Both the position numbers and the translations under genes were made by a program. DNA of 64,000 bases from Nymphaea colorata (Eukaryota > Streptophyta > Magnoliopsida > Nymphaeales > Nymphaeaceae): the NCBI RefSeq assembly GCF_008831285.2, contig NC_045146.1:5530972-5594971 (forward strand), in the 5' to 3' direction. This document shows positions 49,677-61,135 of this stretch, piece after piece; the stretch's first letter is position 1, and each line of letters begins with the position of its first letter. The notes below the pieces were generated by a model. It did no database searches, was not told the origin of the DNA, and saw only the letters and a program-made list of their open reading frames with translations.

Positions 49677-51000
49677 CTAAGCTTCAGCAACAGTCCTGAT
49701 AACAATAGAAGCAAAAATAAATGATATGAAGCATTTGTAATCTCTGCTAATCTTCAAATAAGACACAAAGTTACTAATAGGGTGCATAGTACATGACCTA
49801 GTATCTTTTCTCAGGGCAATAAGAAGTTCTTCAGTATTCATGTCACTACTGACATCTTTATTATGTTCTTCACACATTGGACTTGGTTCATCCATGGATA
49901 TCTCAGGATTAATATTAGTGTCTTCATTCATTTCAACTTCAATAAGGTGCTTCTTGGAATAAACCTGTCCAAACAAATGATCACACTGCCCTTTTACACA
50001 GTCTTGTAGTACTCTGTGGTCCATTTACAATCTTATAGTGCTCGGTCACATCAGCTTCTTTATATTGTTCATGTTTATAGTCCAAGAAGTCTGCAAACTG
50101 AAATTCTTGCAATTGAGAATACTCTTCCTCCTTTCTTTTTGAAATCTCTCCATAAAGAGGATTCTGTTGGAAGTAAGAAACATGCTCGAATAATGTCATA
50201 TCCTTGGTCACATAACAACATCAAATAGAGTGATCCAAGCACTTATACCTTTTTAGTGTAGGAGAGTAACCCAAGAATACACCTTTACTAGCTCGAGGAT
50301 CTAATTTTTTGGCATGTGGTTGTGATTATGAATGAAGCATACACAACCAAACACACGAGGGGGATTGGTGAAGGGATCCCGACCAATTATTAATATAGAG
50401 TAGGGAGTCTGCCCATTCAACACACGAGTAGGCATATGGTAGGTAAGATAAGCATTGGTAAGCACATTACCCCAATGTTTCTTGGGCACATGTCTCAGGG
50501 ATCGAGTGACATCAAGCAAGTGGTAGTTCTTTCGCTTGGCAACGAGATGTCTCATGCACAATTCCTTTTTTTTTTTATGAATGTTTCAATAGAATGGGAG
50601 ACATACCCACAAGCATTATTAGATTTAATGGTTTAAACAAAAACATCATGTTGCATTTCTACAAGGGTAATAAAGGTTTCAACGGCATGAGCCACTTTGC
50701 CATGATCTCTCAACATATAGACAAAAGTGTTGGATGAATAATCATCAATAAACATAATGAAAGCCATGACCAAATGAAATGCTAGAGGGTCCCCACACAT
50801 CAGAATGAATCAAGATAAAAGCTTTATTAGATCGACTTTCAGAAATGGGGTATGAGGTCCGAACATGATTAACCAATTGGCATACTTCACAAGACACTAG
50901 ATCTTTGCCAGTGTAGGGAAATAAATGAGGAAGCACATGTTGAAGTAACACAAACAAAAGATGTTTGAGTTTCTCGTGTCATCTCAAAACAAGCTGAATC
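49677..51000 (-). pseudogene. Copia element 1 integrase
   Basis: The zinc-binding start (LVSCEVCQLVNH) and core start (FILIHSDVWGPS) lie at 50,957-50,745. The region 50,561-50,301 holds ending-core motifs (HVPKKHWGNVLTNAYLTYHM, VLNGQTPYSIL, FGCVCFIHNH). The linker to RT follows to 49,677. A frameshift near 50,560-50,740 and stops break it. Integrase would insert the DNA copy. Confidence 0.75.
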
Positions 51001-51133
51001 TGATAATCTTTATCCTCTTCTCATTGATTGTTGTCAAGAGCACTGTTGCAACCTTCAATGGCAGCTGATATATCCTCTCAAAAGCCAAACCAATCTCAAT
51101 TTTCTTCCTCATCACCAAGTCTTGTAAAACACA

Positions 51134-51580
51134 TCAATCAACATAAAATATAAAGTTATAGTTCAAATCTTTGGTGATCTTGCTCACCAACAGAAGATCC
51201 AAAGGAAGGTAAGGAACATAAAGGGCATTATGAACTAAACATTTGTTTAACAACAGCACAAGGCTCCCTTTTCTAGCCACGGATATAGAGGACCCATTGG
51301 CTAAAACAACTCTCTCCTTCCCAAAGGATAGATGGTATTTCTTAAATACCTTAGGATCTCTTGTCATGTGTGCAACACCACTATCAACAATCCATTCACC
51401 TATACAAGGATTACCTTTATCACCACTAACAGCAAAAGCACAATTGATCTTCACATTATTAGAAGGCTCCTCTTTGTGGACATCAATGTGACTTAAGTAG
51501 GCTTGAAGTTCACAAATCTGATCGACAATAATCTTCCTTTCTTCACGAGTGTAATCAGCAACATCAAAACCAGCAGCCAC
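51134..51580 (-). pseudogene. Copia element 1 protease region
   Basis: A 148-residue open frame contains GEWIVDSGVAHMTRDPKVF, with the catalytic DSG intact, then the flap-like VLANGSSISV and LYVPYLPLDLLLVSKI. It would cleave the gag-pol polyprotein. It is the best-preserved domain of the element. Confidence 0.8.
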
Positions 51581-52330
51581 TTTTTTTTTCTTGGGTTCTT
51601 GCCATAGTCATTCTTCCTTTCCGGATGGAGGTCCCAACAAAAATCTATAGTATGACCATTCTTTTTGCAATGTGAACACTTTGAATGCCTTTCTAACTCG
51701 ATCATGGACCATGACTAACCAAGGCAAACTACATCATGGTCTCGATAGAATCTTGGCTAACCATAACAAAATGCCTTTGTTGATCAACCTTGACTTTAGA
51801 GTAGACATCTTCAATGTTAGAAACTTCTCTAGAGTTAAGATTCTGGCTTTGAATGCCCTCAAATTCATCCTGGTCATACATATACTCCCACTTATCTTTG
51901 AAGTAATAATCCAACTCTTCCCATTTCGACTTGAGGGAAGCATAGAATTCAGCTATAGTCTTATCTCCTGCCGAAGAGCATATATATCCTTCATCAATTA
52001 ATAGTCATGAACATCTTTCTTTTTCTTACCATATATATGTACAATCCACATATCGTAGACAGTTCATTTCATAAGAATTAATGACTGAATTTTTGTAACT
52101 AGATACCATGTTCCCAATAGGGATCAGTCTAAGCCAGTTGTTTCTTCTTCTTGTTTACATAGGAAATCCGGCCTTGACCAGCAATTCTCATCATAATTGA
52201 TGCAGACCAATGAAGGTAATTGTCTTTGGTCAACTAAATCATTGTGACTTGGATTGATAGATGATCTGATTTTTGCAACAAACACTCCATCCATTCAGTC
52301 AAGCTATTCTCGTTCTCTTCAGCAGCCATC
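51493..52330 (-). pseudogene. Copia element 1 gag with intact CCHC knuckle
   Basis: Gag appears to begin with ATG at 52,330 (MAAEENENSLTEWMECLLQK). It continues through WSASIMMRIAGQGRISY and DEFEGIQSQNLNSREVSNIEDVY to a zinc knuckle CSHCKKNGHTIDFC (51,690-51,640), a complete CX2CX4HX4C. Stops and shifts separate the pieces. Gag forms the particle that packages element RNA. Confidence 0.75.
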
Positions 52331-52726
52331 CAAAGAAGAGATGAACCAATTCACAGGCACTTAGATGACCCTATTGTCGATGCCAGCCAACTGCACACAT
52401 GCAATGTCTGCAGGCTGCAATAGTCCCAATGATGGCACCAAAGACAGCTCTGGCAATAATGCATCTGGAGACAACTTTCAGGCTATGACATGACTTTAGC
52501 CACTCCAACAATGACGTAGCAGGCAAGCGATGGGTCCAGCCTCTCCAGCAATGACGTAACAAGCCAGCGATGACGTCTTTAGCAACTTCAATGATGATGT
52601 AGCCGGCAAGAGGCTACGACGTCTTTAGCAAGTCCAGCAATGATGCAGTCGACAATAGAAAGAGACACCTTTAGCAACTTCAGGGATGATGTAAGATAAG
52701 AAAAAAAAAGTTCTTCAATCTCTAGT

Positions 52727-52995
52727 GCTCTGATACGACGTAGGAATATGGGAAAACAAAGAAGAAAATTAGATGCATAGATTTAACATGGCAAAACCCT
52801 TCAAACAGAGGGAAAAAACCACTGGCAAGAAGTACGATGTACACTAGCTATCGTTGCACTCTCTCTTTCAAATTTCTCATTAAAAATTGATCAGAGTTAA
52901 ACACGTCCCTTAACTACGCAACAATCAGCCGCAACTTAATAGGTGGCCGGGTCGAGTCTGGACCCAGGACTCATCCAAATACATGTCCATTAACA
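52727..52995 (-). repeat. 5' LTR and mutated primer site of Copia element 1
   Basis: GCTCTGATACGA (52,727-52,738) is the tRNA-Met primer site with one change. The LTR 52,739-52,995 (257 bp) ends ATTAACA and aligns along its length with the element 2 LTR at 59,063-59,310. Confidence 0.75.
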
Positions 52996-53593
52996 GTATA
53001 AACTCACTTTGATCTCACAAGATGAGCATCCTTTGGAATATCCATAATTTCTCACGTTCTATTCTTGTCAAGGGCTTTCATTTTCTCTTGCATGACAAGA
53101 ATTCATTTCGAATATACCTGAGCCTCAGCAACAGTCCTGGGAATAATAGATTAGAAAAAGAGGATATGAAGCATTTGTGATCTCTAGTAAGCTTTGAATA
53201 ACACACAAGGTTACCAAGAAACTGCATAGTACATGACTTGGTCCCTTTTCTCAAGGCAATAAGAAGTTCTTCAACATTTATGTCATTTCTAACATTTTTA
53301 TCATGTTTCTCACACATTGGATTTGGCTCATCCGGTGATATCTCAGAATTGAGATTGATGTCTTCATTTTTTTCTTCTTCTACAGGGTGCCTCCTAGAGT
53401 AAAGTAAACTTGTCCAAATAAATGATCACACTGCCCTGTAATACTTTAAGATCCAATTTCACTCCCATATTGCTCAGTCACATTAGGTTCTCTATATTGT
53501 TCACTCTTATAGTTCAAGAAGTCAGCAAACTAAATTTCTTGCAACTAAGAAATTGTTCTTTGTTTCTTCTTAAAATTTTTCCCTAAGAGGATT

Positions 53594-56398
53594 AGTTTGC
53601 ATCCCCAAAAATTATTTGGTTTTATTTTGAATTGAGAGAGAAAGGGACTCGCCTGTTGGTATGAGGATTGACTGTCTCAGTGTCTTTACCGGGGATAACC
53701 AATCTAAGGGCTATGTTTATTTTTTATGCATTTCATTTTTGCTTAAATATCTTTTTCATTCTAAATACAGTGTAATGTTTGATAGTGTAGAACATTTTGA
53801 TTTAAGGAATCCTAAATTAAAAAATCTTCACAAATATTGTTTGGAAACATTTGAAGATCACCTTTTAAAGTCAATTTGGTGTTCTCTTAAGAATTAAAGT
53901 AAGTTTGAGATTTTGCTCTAGTTTGGTTACTAACTAACTAGAACTCTATTTCATCTTCCTTAAGTTCTTTTAGAAATGTACTTGTGATCATTTGTAATAT
54001 TCAGTGAATGTGGATGTATGAATGCATTAGCCCTACATGATTAGAAGTGAATCATCCATTCCTACCATAACATTCATCTAAGTTTATCATTTATAATTAT
54101 CATAAATATTTTTGGTGAAAAGAGAAAAGTTTTTGAAAATGGAATGAGATTGTAGACCATCAATCATGATTTCAATATTGGGCCATTACTTGAGTTTTGG
54201 TCTTGTTGAAGTTGGCAAATGAAAAGATCTTGGGAGAAAAATATTTAAAAGAATGGAAAAGAGAAAAGACTTTAATCCGAGAGGAATAAAGAAAAAAAGA
54301 GAGAGAAAGAGATTTTAAAATAGCAAAATAAAAGGTTTTTAAAAAGAAAGAGAGAGAGGTATATATACATATTTGTACCTATGTGTGTGTGTGAGAGAGA
54401 GAGAGAGAGCTTATGAAAAGAAAGTATTACTCAAATGGAGAGTATATATGTATGTGTGTGTGTGTGTGTGTGTGTGTGCATGTACGTGTATGAGAATTAG
54501 CAAAATGATATATTAAATCATAAAAGAAAAGGACAATGAGGGATAGTCATGTGCATGTATATGTACACAACATGTGTATACATATATGCTTTCATGAGAG
54601 TTGAAATTAAAAAATGACTTGTAAATACTTGACTTCGATTTTTATGTAGGCCGGGTTGGGCTCATGGAAGAGCCTAGCCTAAGTCTCCAAGGCCTCATTA
54701 GAGAGGGTTCTTGCTTTTTTGGAAAACATGATTCCAATATTTTTATATGTAAACGTAAAATATTATTATTTTGTTTGTTACAAGAGAATACATTTATTCT
54801 ACCATTAGGTATGGAAGAAAATCAAGCAACGTAATGAAGTACTCATTGGGGTTCCTAATCGGATGATTAAGATTGAAACTAAACGTAAGAATAACAATGC
54901 ATTTTAACATATACATATTTGTGAAGGGCTTTCTCGGGTTAGATAAATCCTAACCTAAAAAGTCAACATAACAATGAAAATATCCCAACCCAGCACTCAT
55001 TCTTGCCATGCATTCATATATAAATAGGAAAATCAATCAACTATGCATGAACAATATCTCGAAACAAAGCAACATTTAAGAAAAGAGAGAAACATGTTTC
55101 TCTCCTAAAATGAAATTACCTTTCACCTTTCACGCTCCCGGTGCACTCAAGAATAGCTTTTGACTCTGAAGATGAGATTTGAGAGCTATCATATATGGCC
55201 ATGGAAAGATGAAGTAGGGAAAAGGAAAAATGAAAATAAAATAAGAACTGCATACCTCTAGTATCTTCCATGCTCTCTTGAAGAGTTGGAACTTTGAGAA
55301 GAAGAAGAAGAAAAGAATAGATAAATGGAAAAGAAGAGTCAAATAAAATTTTAAATCTTCAAGTGAAGAAGCATTAGAAATTTTCCAAGGATTAGCTCAT
55401 GCCCAAGATGGAGGATTGTGGGGGTATTTATATAGAGTTTTGGAACTAAAACTCAAAATTTGATTTTTTTTTAATTTAACAAGATTTTCATACGAATTTT
55501 AAGTATTTTTGAATAGTTTTTATTTTTTTTTAAATAGGCTTTGACCAAGTGGGATTTGCCATTAGCCCTTCAAAAACTCCTTTCGGGTGTGGCCGGGGCT
55601 AATGCCCACCCAATCTGGCCAAAACCGCCCCCTAGGGGTGGTTCTTCATCAAAATGGGCCGTAAGCAGCGGGCATCTCTCGGCTCTGTTGCTGCCATGCG
55701 CCAGACGAGTTCTTGGCACATCGGCGAGCTGTGTGTGACCGCGCATCGCGAGGCAGACCGTGCATCATGCGATCGCGCATGACTGATTTTTTTACAATTA
55801 AATAAAATTAAATAAAACGAAATAATATGAATAAAATAAAAAATTATGAAACCTTTTCTTTTGAATATGTATAAAAATGGTTTTCATTACAAATGAAGGG
55901 CCGACTCTGTTTTGAGTTATTCCAGGCTCGTTTTAGATCCAGATTGGGTTCAATGGGATGTCGACACCTTCTACAAAGTGGTTTTAGCTCAAAAACATAT
56001 TTTCGGCATGATGGCGAGCCATAAAACAAAGGGAAGGTCTGTGTGCGCGTGCGGTGCTCAATGGCATCAAATTTTGTTGTTTTGATCTCGATTTTGGGTT
56101 TTGAGTTTGAAATTCTTGATTTGGATCTAAACTTAAATTTTGGATCTAATTTAGATCTGAGAGTTGGATTTCATATTTGAATCTCGCGTTTGAATTTGAA
56201 CCTTGCGTTTGAACTCAGACGTGGGTCTAGAGATTCATTTTGGATCGAATATTCATGAATTGGACTTAAGTAAGGATATGGAGGTTTGTTTTGGGTCTAG
56301 GGTCATGCTTAAGGCCGAAGAATTAAATTCAGATGAAATAATTGAGATTTGAGTGAAAATGAAATGCACCCCTTTTTGGAAAATTTGGGATGATAACA
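53594..56398 (-). mobile_element. Gypsy solo LTR (2.8 kb) inserted in Copia element 2
   Basis: Copia sequence stops at 53,593 and resumes at 56,399. The 2,805 bp insert is flanked by perfect 5-bp repeats GGATT (53,589-53,593 and 56,399-56,403). Read on the minus strand it starts TGTTATCATCCCAAA and ends with the near-complement TTTGGGGATGCAAACT. These are imperfect inverted ends with the final CA changed to CT. The interior has no pol or gag similarity, contains TTTGGATCT-type repeats (56,090-56,270) and a purine-rich leader-like block (55,080-55,400). This is what a solo LTR left by recombination looks like; a large Gypsy (Tat/Ogre-like) origin is my inference. Confidence 0.7.
54385..54480. 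repeat. (GT)n/(GA)n microsatellites
   Basis: TGTGTGTGTGAGAGAGAGAGA-type runs at about 54,383-54,408 and a GT run at 54,456-54,478, inside the solo LTR. Confidence 0.9.
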
Positions 56399-57415
56399 GG
56401 ATTTTGTTGGAAGTAGAAAATATGGTAAAAAATGTTGCATCCTTAGTCACATAACAACGCCCAGTAGAGGGATCCAAGCACTTATACATTTCAGTGTAGA
56501 AGATTTAACTACCTTTAATGGCTTGATGAGTCAATTTCTTGACATGTGGACCATGATTATGAATGAAGCAGATACAACCAAACACACGAAAGGGAAGAGC
56601 GAATGGATCCCAGCCAACCATTAACATAGAGTAAGGAGTCTGCCCATTCAACACATGACTAAGCATGTGTTTTATAAGATAAGCACTAGTGAGTATAGCA
56701 TCACCGCAATACTTCTTGGGCACATGTTATTGAAATCACAGGGCTCGAGTGACATTAAGAAAGTGACGATTCTTTCGCTTAACAACCCCATTTTGAGATG
56801 GGATGTAACTACAGGATGTCTCATAGACCATTCCTTTTTTTTTTAAAGAATGTTTCAATAGAATGAGAGAAATGCTCACGAGAATTATCAAATTGAGAGA
56901 TTTGAGCAGAAGCACTATATTGAGTTTCTACCAGATTAACAAAGGTTTCAATAACATAAGCCACTTCACTACGATCTTTCAACAGATAGACAAAAATGTT
57001 GTGTGAGTAATCATCAATAAAAGTAATGAAGTATTGAAGGCCATGACCAGTAGAAACGAGCAGCCACACACATCAGAATGAATCAAGGCAAAAGCTTTAT
57101 TAGATTTACTCTCAGAAATATAGTATGAAGTCCGAACATGTTTAGCCAATTAGCGGACTTCACAAAATACTAGTTCCACGCTAATGTTGGAAACAGATGT
57201 TGAAGTGAAACAAAAGGAAGGTGCCCGAGTCTGTTGTACCATCTCAAAACATGTTGAATCTGATACTCTCTATTCATTTTCTCAATAATTGTTGTCATAA
57301 GAGGAGTCGCAACCTTCAATGGCATTCGATACAGTTCATCAAAAGTCAAACCAATCTCAATCTTCCTCTCTCTCATCAAGTCCTACAAAACACATCGATC
57401 AATAGAAAATATTAA
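56399..57415 (-). pseudogene. Copia element 2 integrase
   Basis: Open pieces give the zinc-region start (WYNRLGHLPFVSLQHLFP, near 57,250), a core segment (YFITFIDDYSHNIFVYLLKD, 57,060-57,000), VLNGQTPYSMLMVG and FGCICFIHNHG (56,723-56,560), and KCLDPSTGRCYVTKDATFF (56,489-56,430). Stops and frameshifts are frequent. The inserted LTR separates it from the RT start at 53,593-52,996. Confidence 0.75.
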
Positions 57416-58695
57416 GTTACACTTCAATTCCTTGGTTATCATGCTGAGAGACAAAAGGTTTAATGGAAGATGAGGGATGAGAAAAGCATTATGAACTAGA
57501 TATTTATTTAATAGCACAAGACTTCATTTTCCAGCTACAGATAAAGAAGAACCATCAACTAGCAACCCTCTCCTTCTAAAAGGAGAGGTGGTATTCTTGA
57601 AATGCCTTGCGATCTCCGGTCATGTGGTGTGTAATACCACTATTAACAATCCATTTGCCAAAGCACGAATTATTTTTATTACCACTGACGGCAAGGACAC
57701 GATTGATCTTCACATCATCAAAAGGCTCATCCTTATGAACATTAATGAGGCTTAAGTAGGCTTGAAGTTAACGAATCTAATTGGTTGTTACCTTCTTTTT
57801 TCACCAATGTAATCAGAGAACCAATGACCACCCTTCTTCCTCCCACGTTCTTGTTTCCACAATTATTCTTTTTTTTTTGGATGGAGATCCCAACCGAAAT
57901 CAATACTATGGCAATTCTTTTGCAATGTGAGCATCTCTGAATGCCTTTCTGGCTCGATTCTGGACCACGACTAACCAGGGCAGTTTGCGTGCCAGACACG
58001 GTGTCAGTGGAATCCTGGCTTACCATAACAAGTCACTTTGTTCATCAGGCTTGACTCTATAATAGACTTCCTCAATGTTAGAAACTTCCTTAGAGTTAAA
58101 TATTTGACTTTGAATACCCTCAAATTCATCCTTCAAGCCTTCAAGGAATACAAAAATGCGACTTTTCCACTCTTTTTCCCAAAATAGTATATATGCACAC
58201 TCCCACTTATCTTCAGAGTAATAATCCAACTCTTTTCTATTTCAACCTGAGGGAAGCATAAAATTCAGCTACAGTCTTATCTCCCTACTGAAGAGCATAT
58301 TTATCATTCATCAATTGGTAGACACAGACATCTTTCATTTTCTACCCATATATCTGTTCAAGGACAACCCACATATCATAGGCAGTCCTTTTCGAAAGAA
58401 TCAATTGCTGAATTTTAGTAGAAACTGAGTTAACAATCTAGGTTTTGACCTGGTTGTTTTCAAGTTACCACGTTTCCTAGTAGGGATGCTTTTCAGCAGG
58501 ATGTTTCTTCTTCTCATTTATGTAAGAAATCCTGCTATAACCAGCAATTCTCATCATAATGGCTGCAGACCAACGAAGGTATTTGTCCTTCATCAAGAGA
58601 ATCGTTGTGACTTGGGGAGAAAGATGATATGATTTTTGCGACATACAATACATCCTTTCAGTCGAGCTTTCCCTCTTCTGCTCAGTAGCCATCAT
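57416..58695 (-). pseudogene. Copia element 2 gag and protease
   Basis: Gag starts at about 58,692 (MATEQKRESSTERMYCMSQK) and continues through WSAAIMMRIAGYSRISYINE and DEFEGIQSQIFNSKEVSNIEEVY. The zinc knuckle near 57,940-57,890 is broken: CSHCKR is followed by a one-base shift, and the last Cys is Gly. In the protease (57,670-57,430) the catalytic DSG reads NSG (WIVNSGITHHMTG). It is more decayed than element 1. Confidence 0.75.
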
Positions 58696-59050
58696 ACGTA
58701 ATGAGAATCACGATGCAGAAACCAGGCAACGCAAGAGATTCTGCTCCAATCTGTAGCACCAGAGCTGCACACAGTCGAAGCGCTCACTCCTGCTACCGCC
58801 TGTGCCATGCAGCAAGCAGCGAGCAATCCTCAATTTTTTCATTCAGTGATATTCACGGTTTTTCGACGACTGGCGAGCTATCTCCCACAATAGGTGGCAG
58901 TTCTTAGCGTTTTTCCAGCGACAAGAGGCATTGATTCAGGTTGAGGGCTCCAGTGGTGGCATACTCAAGCGACTGCTCAGGCAACAGCTCCAAAAGTGGC
59001 TCCAGTTATGGTTCAGCAAGAAAAAAACTTCTTCGATAAAAAAAAAAAAC

Positions 59051-59310
59051 GCTCTGATACCATGTAGAAATATGGATACCGAGGAAGAGAAGAGAAAAAC
59101 ATAGATTTAACATAGAAAACCCCTAAAAAACAGAGAAAAAAACACTACAAGTAGAACAGCGCTCACTCGCTGTTGTTTCTTACTCTCCTTATTTCATTAA
59201 AAACAAATTAGGGTTAAAACACCCCACTCAAGTGACAACAATCACCACACTTAACAGATGGATGGGTCGGGTCTGGACCAATGACCCATCCAGGTACAAG
59301 CTCGTTAACA
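59051..59310 (-). repeat. 5' LTR and primer binding site of Copia element 2
   Basis: GCTCTGATACCA (59,051-59,062) is the exact complement of the initiator-Met tRNA primer site. The LTR 59,063-59,310 (248 bp) begins TGTAGAAATATGG and ends CGTTAACA. Confidence 0.85.
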
Positions 59311-59964
59311 ACAAGCAATGTAAAATGCAAATAAATTTTTTTTTTGGAAAACCTATTTGAAAATGATTGAATTGATATCATAGATCATGTGGTTTAGGGC
59401 CTTAGGCCATGATGAATTTTCATGTCATAAAATTCACACATTATGGGTCATTGTTCTTTTAAGATACTAAGATATCCATATCTACACCGGGATTGCATAT
59501 TGTATAACTTGGTTTCTGCTGGAAAATGTATGTAATCATCTACAAGGTTTGATGAATAACAGTGCATAAATGGTTTAGGTGCTCGCAGGAGCACTCCATC
59601 ATTTACTTTATATGCAAGATCCACTTAAATTGGTCAGTTGATTATATAATGGTGTTTACAGTTGTTATATTTCCATGTCATACATATGCATACATGTAGA
59701 GATCTGATATACAAACATATGCACAACATTTTTGTTTTCTTTTATAAATCCACCCCTATAGATGTGATTTGCATGGTTGCTTTGGTGGGGAGTGACTGGA
59801 ATTCAGCATTTATCAAGGCTTTATTTGGATTTTATGTAGGCGTAAAAAATTTTCTTTTTTTGGGTTAAAGTACACAAACGGGTGGAATGGCATGTCTTTG
59901 ATTACGAAAACACTTCTGTGACACTAGATTGAGTTGAACACAACCTGGGTTTAATATGCCAATG

Positions 59965-60031
<67 letters not shown>

Positions 60032-60251
60032 GTGTGTGTGTGTGTACAGATATGACTGTTCAACCCAACGACAGATGGCTAAAATTAAAAAAAAAAATTG
60101 TCACTAACAATCTGCATTAAATTAGCATTAACCATGGTTTATGTTGCAGTGATGGTTATGGTAGTTTTAGCAACAGTGTATGATCCTTTTAGTAACAAAG
60201 TTTTAAACTTTAGCCATCGGGTAACTATCTGGCACCTGGTAGCATTGAAGT

Positions 60252-60298
<47 letters not shown>

Positions 60299-60578
60299 AT
60301 TTGTTCTTGGGGTATTTGAACACAAATGGCAGATTCCTACATCTTTGATCATGCTGAACTCATCCACCATACTAGATTTGCTTCGAAAGCAATCTACAAT
60401 GAAAATGCCAATGCAATTCCATAGCACGTACTGGCCCATCTATTTTGCATTATACTTCAAACGACTCTATAACTTACTGTTATGCTCTGTCTCAGGGTCA
60501 TGATGCAGATAATACATATGTTGTTATTTATTTAGGCATATAGGACATTATTGTGTTTTTCCAATCTCTATTTCTAAG
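59311..60578. other. Non-coding; microsatellites
   Basis: It contains (TA)n at 59,967-60,009 running into (TATG)n and (TG)n to 60,045, and a second (TA)n at 60,255-60,295. No genes. It may be intron of the broken receptor kinase. Confidence 0.5.
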
Positions 60579-61070
60579 GCTATTTTCAGAAAGGAAAAGT
60601 CATGTTTACAGCTTTGGTGTTGTAGTCTTGGAGATTGTGAGTGGGAAAAGCAATACAAGTTGCATACCTGGTGAGGACAATACATTCCTTCTAGACAGGG
60701 TATGTCTCTTCTCACTTTAGATAACTCATTTAGATAACAAATGAGGAACAAGTTCACCATTACTAAGAGCTTTCTTTAATCTAAAAAAATAATACTCTTA
60801 TTTTTAGTCCATCAATCTCAGATATTTATGTTTTGACTTTAGAATTTGATGTTGGAGAACGGACTATGTGATTTAGCTTGCTGTTGTATCTTGTTTACAT
60901 ATGAGATTATGTACGAGTAATCTTGCCCCTTTTTCCTTATTTTTTGTGCAATTTTGAAAATTATTATTCATAGGGTGGTTGCATTTTCTGTCTGAAGACA
61001 AGAACGTAACCACATGCACTTGCTTGCAAATAAATGCAACTATAGGATCCCTTAGTATGGAGATATGTTG
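60579..61070 (+). pseudogene. Receptor-kinase exon and intron fragment (paralogue of exon 2839-2989)
   Basis: 60,604-60,699 encodes [20 protein letters not shown] and IPGEDNTFLLDR with a GT donor after AGG, as in the intact gene. Homology to the following intron continues to about 61,060 (TATGTCTCTTCTCACTT, AGGATCCCTTAGTATGGAGA). Upstream of VYSFG the reading frame is disrupted (CAGAAAGGAAAAGTCATG) and no further kinase exon is present. It could be the remnant kinase end of the gene whose LRR exons lie at 43-44.8 kb. Confidence 0.8.
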
Positions 61071-61135
61071 GCATTTTTACCTAAGTGTAAACTTTACTTG
61101 TAAAAGACAAGAAAAGATCCTCTCATCGATAAATG

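Larger units (their letters stand above)
47470..52995 (-). mobile_element. Ty1/Copia element 1 (minus strand), 3' LTR truncated
   Basis: On the minus strand the order is 5' LTR 52,995-52,739, a mutated primer site 52,738-52,727, gag, protease, integrase, RT, RNase H, polypurine tract GGGGAG (47,549-47,544) and the first 70-odd bases of a 3' LTR (47,543 to about 47,470). The LTR start TGTTAACAAGCTT matches that of element 2. The 3' LTR is cut short, so no target duplication remains. The 5' LTR ends inside the RT of element 2, whose sequence continues at 52,996, showing that element 1 inserted there or recombined with it. Confidence 0.8.
52996..59310 (-). mobile_element. Ty1/Copia element 2 (minus strand), interrupted and truncated
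   Basis: Same family as element 1. From the right: LTR 59,310-59,063, perfect primer site 59,062-59,051, gag (from about 58,695), protease, integrase, a 2.8 kb inserted LTR (53,594-56,398), then the integrase/RT junction to 52,996. There it is cut by the 5' LTR of element 1. The remaining RT, RNase H and 3' LTR are missing. The right-hand target duplication would be ACAAG (59,311-59,315). Confidence 0.8.
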
